This document shows, in pieces, positions 63,911 to 64,000 of a DNA stretch of 64,000 nucleotides. Under the pieces are notes generated by a model. The model made no database searches. It was given only the letters and a program-made list of their open reading frames with translations, and was not told the origin of the DNA. Position 1 is the stretch's first letter. Every line of letters starts with the position of its first letter. Source of the stretch: Puffinus mauretanicus. Lineage: Eukaryota > Chordata > Aves > Procellariiformes > Procellariidae. Where the stretch lies: positions 2,332,501 to 2,396,500 of the forward strand of contig JAJKFH010001315.1 in assembly GCA_023333565.1 (NCBI GenBank), read 5' to 3'. The translations under genes and the position numbers were made by a program.

Positions 63911-64000
63911 ATATTAATGAACTTTGTTTCTTCTGTTTTTTGTTTCAGCACAGTTGACACTGTAGAGGTTTGTACTTTGCCTTGCACTTTTTTTTCGGTG
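63911..64000 (+). other. Possible splice acceptor and partial exon at window edge
   Basis: A branch-point-like ATTAATGA (63913-63920) is followed by a long pyrimidine tract and TGTTTCAG, whose AG is at 63947-63948, a textbook acceptor layout. Beyond it, the frame starting at 63950 stays open to the window end (reading TVDTVEVCTLPC and on), whereas the frame from 63949 stops at once. The putative exon would be cut off by the window. A single acceptor of this quality can occur by chance in 64 kb, so the call is tentative. Confidence 0.22.

Noticed and set aside
1..64000. Bacterial-type systems, CRISPR arrays, rRNA or tRNA genes, known microRNAs
   Set aside because: None is present on inspection. 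The CR1 elements and sequence texture show vertebrate chromosomal DNA.

Overview
The window reads as non-coding vertebrate DNA, most probably from a bird. Three truncated CR1 LINE 3' ends and one much older CR1-type relic are recognisable. The youngest (43519-43800, + strand) keeps the ATTCTATG octamer tail typical of avian CR1. The rest is visibly AT-rich, with homopolymer runs, short microsatellites and few mobile elements. Nothing bacterial or viral is present: no operons, no rRNA or tRNA gene, no CRISPR array, no dense gene packing. The open reading frames are nearly all below 130 codons, start and stop at random relative to each other, and look like chance frames in AT-rich sequence.

Layout: 1-15.7 kb is AT-rich spacer with one eroded CR1 fragment at 6.04-6.17 kb and an imperfect hairpin near 10.3 kb. 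15.74-18.12 kb is different: it has a CpG cluster next to a purine-rich tract, a pyrimidine-rich tract, and AT-rich blocks carrying intact POU-octamer and homeodomain-type motifs. It looks like a regulatory block or CNE cluster. 19.16-20.02 kb is an old CR1 relic on the minus strand. 20-59 kb is spacer containing two CR1 copies (30.8 and 43.5 kb), small palindromes and a 20-bp minisatellite. 59.0-62.0 kb is the second unusual zone: a GC-rich patch, about 1.1 kb of homeodomain/POU-motif-rich sequence that resembles a deeply conserved enhancer, then a GC-richer segment with a TATA-like element, a possible splice donor and a 57-codon frame with a plausible coding texture. The last 100 bases contain a textbook splice-acceptor shape, so the window may end at an exon edge.

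The best overall reading is a gene desert or a very large intron, of the kind found around developmental regulator genes, with two candidate regulatory clusters (15.7-18.1 kb and 60.0-61.9 kb). I could not identify the host gene and saw no exon I recognise. I found no convincing undescribed multi-gene system. The most informative targets are the 60.0-62.0 kb zone, the terminal acceptor and several perfect or near-perfect hairpins. All conservation statements are inferences from texture and need alignment.
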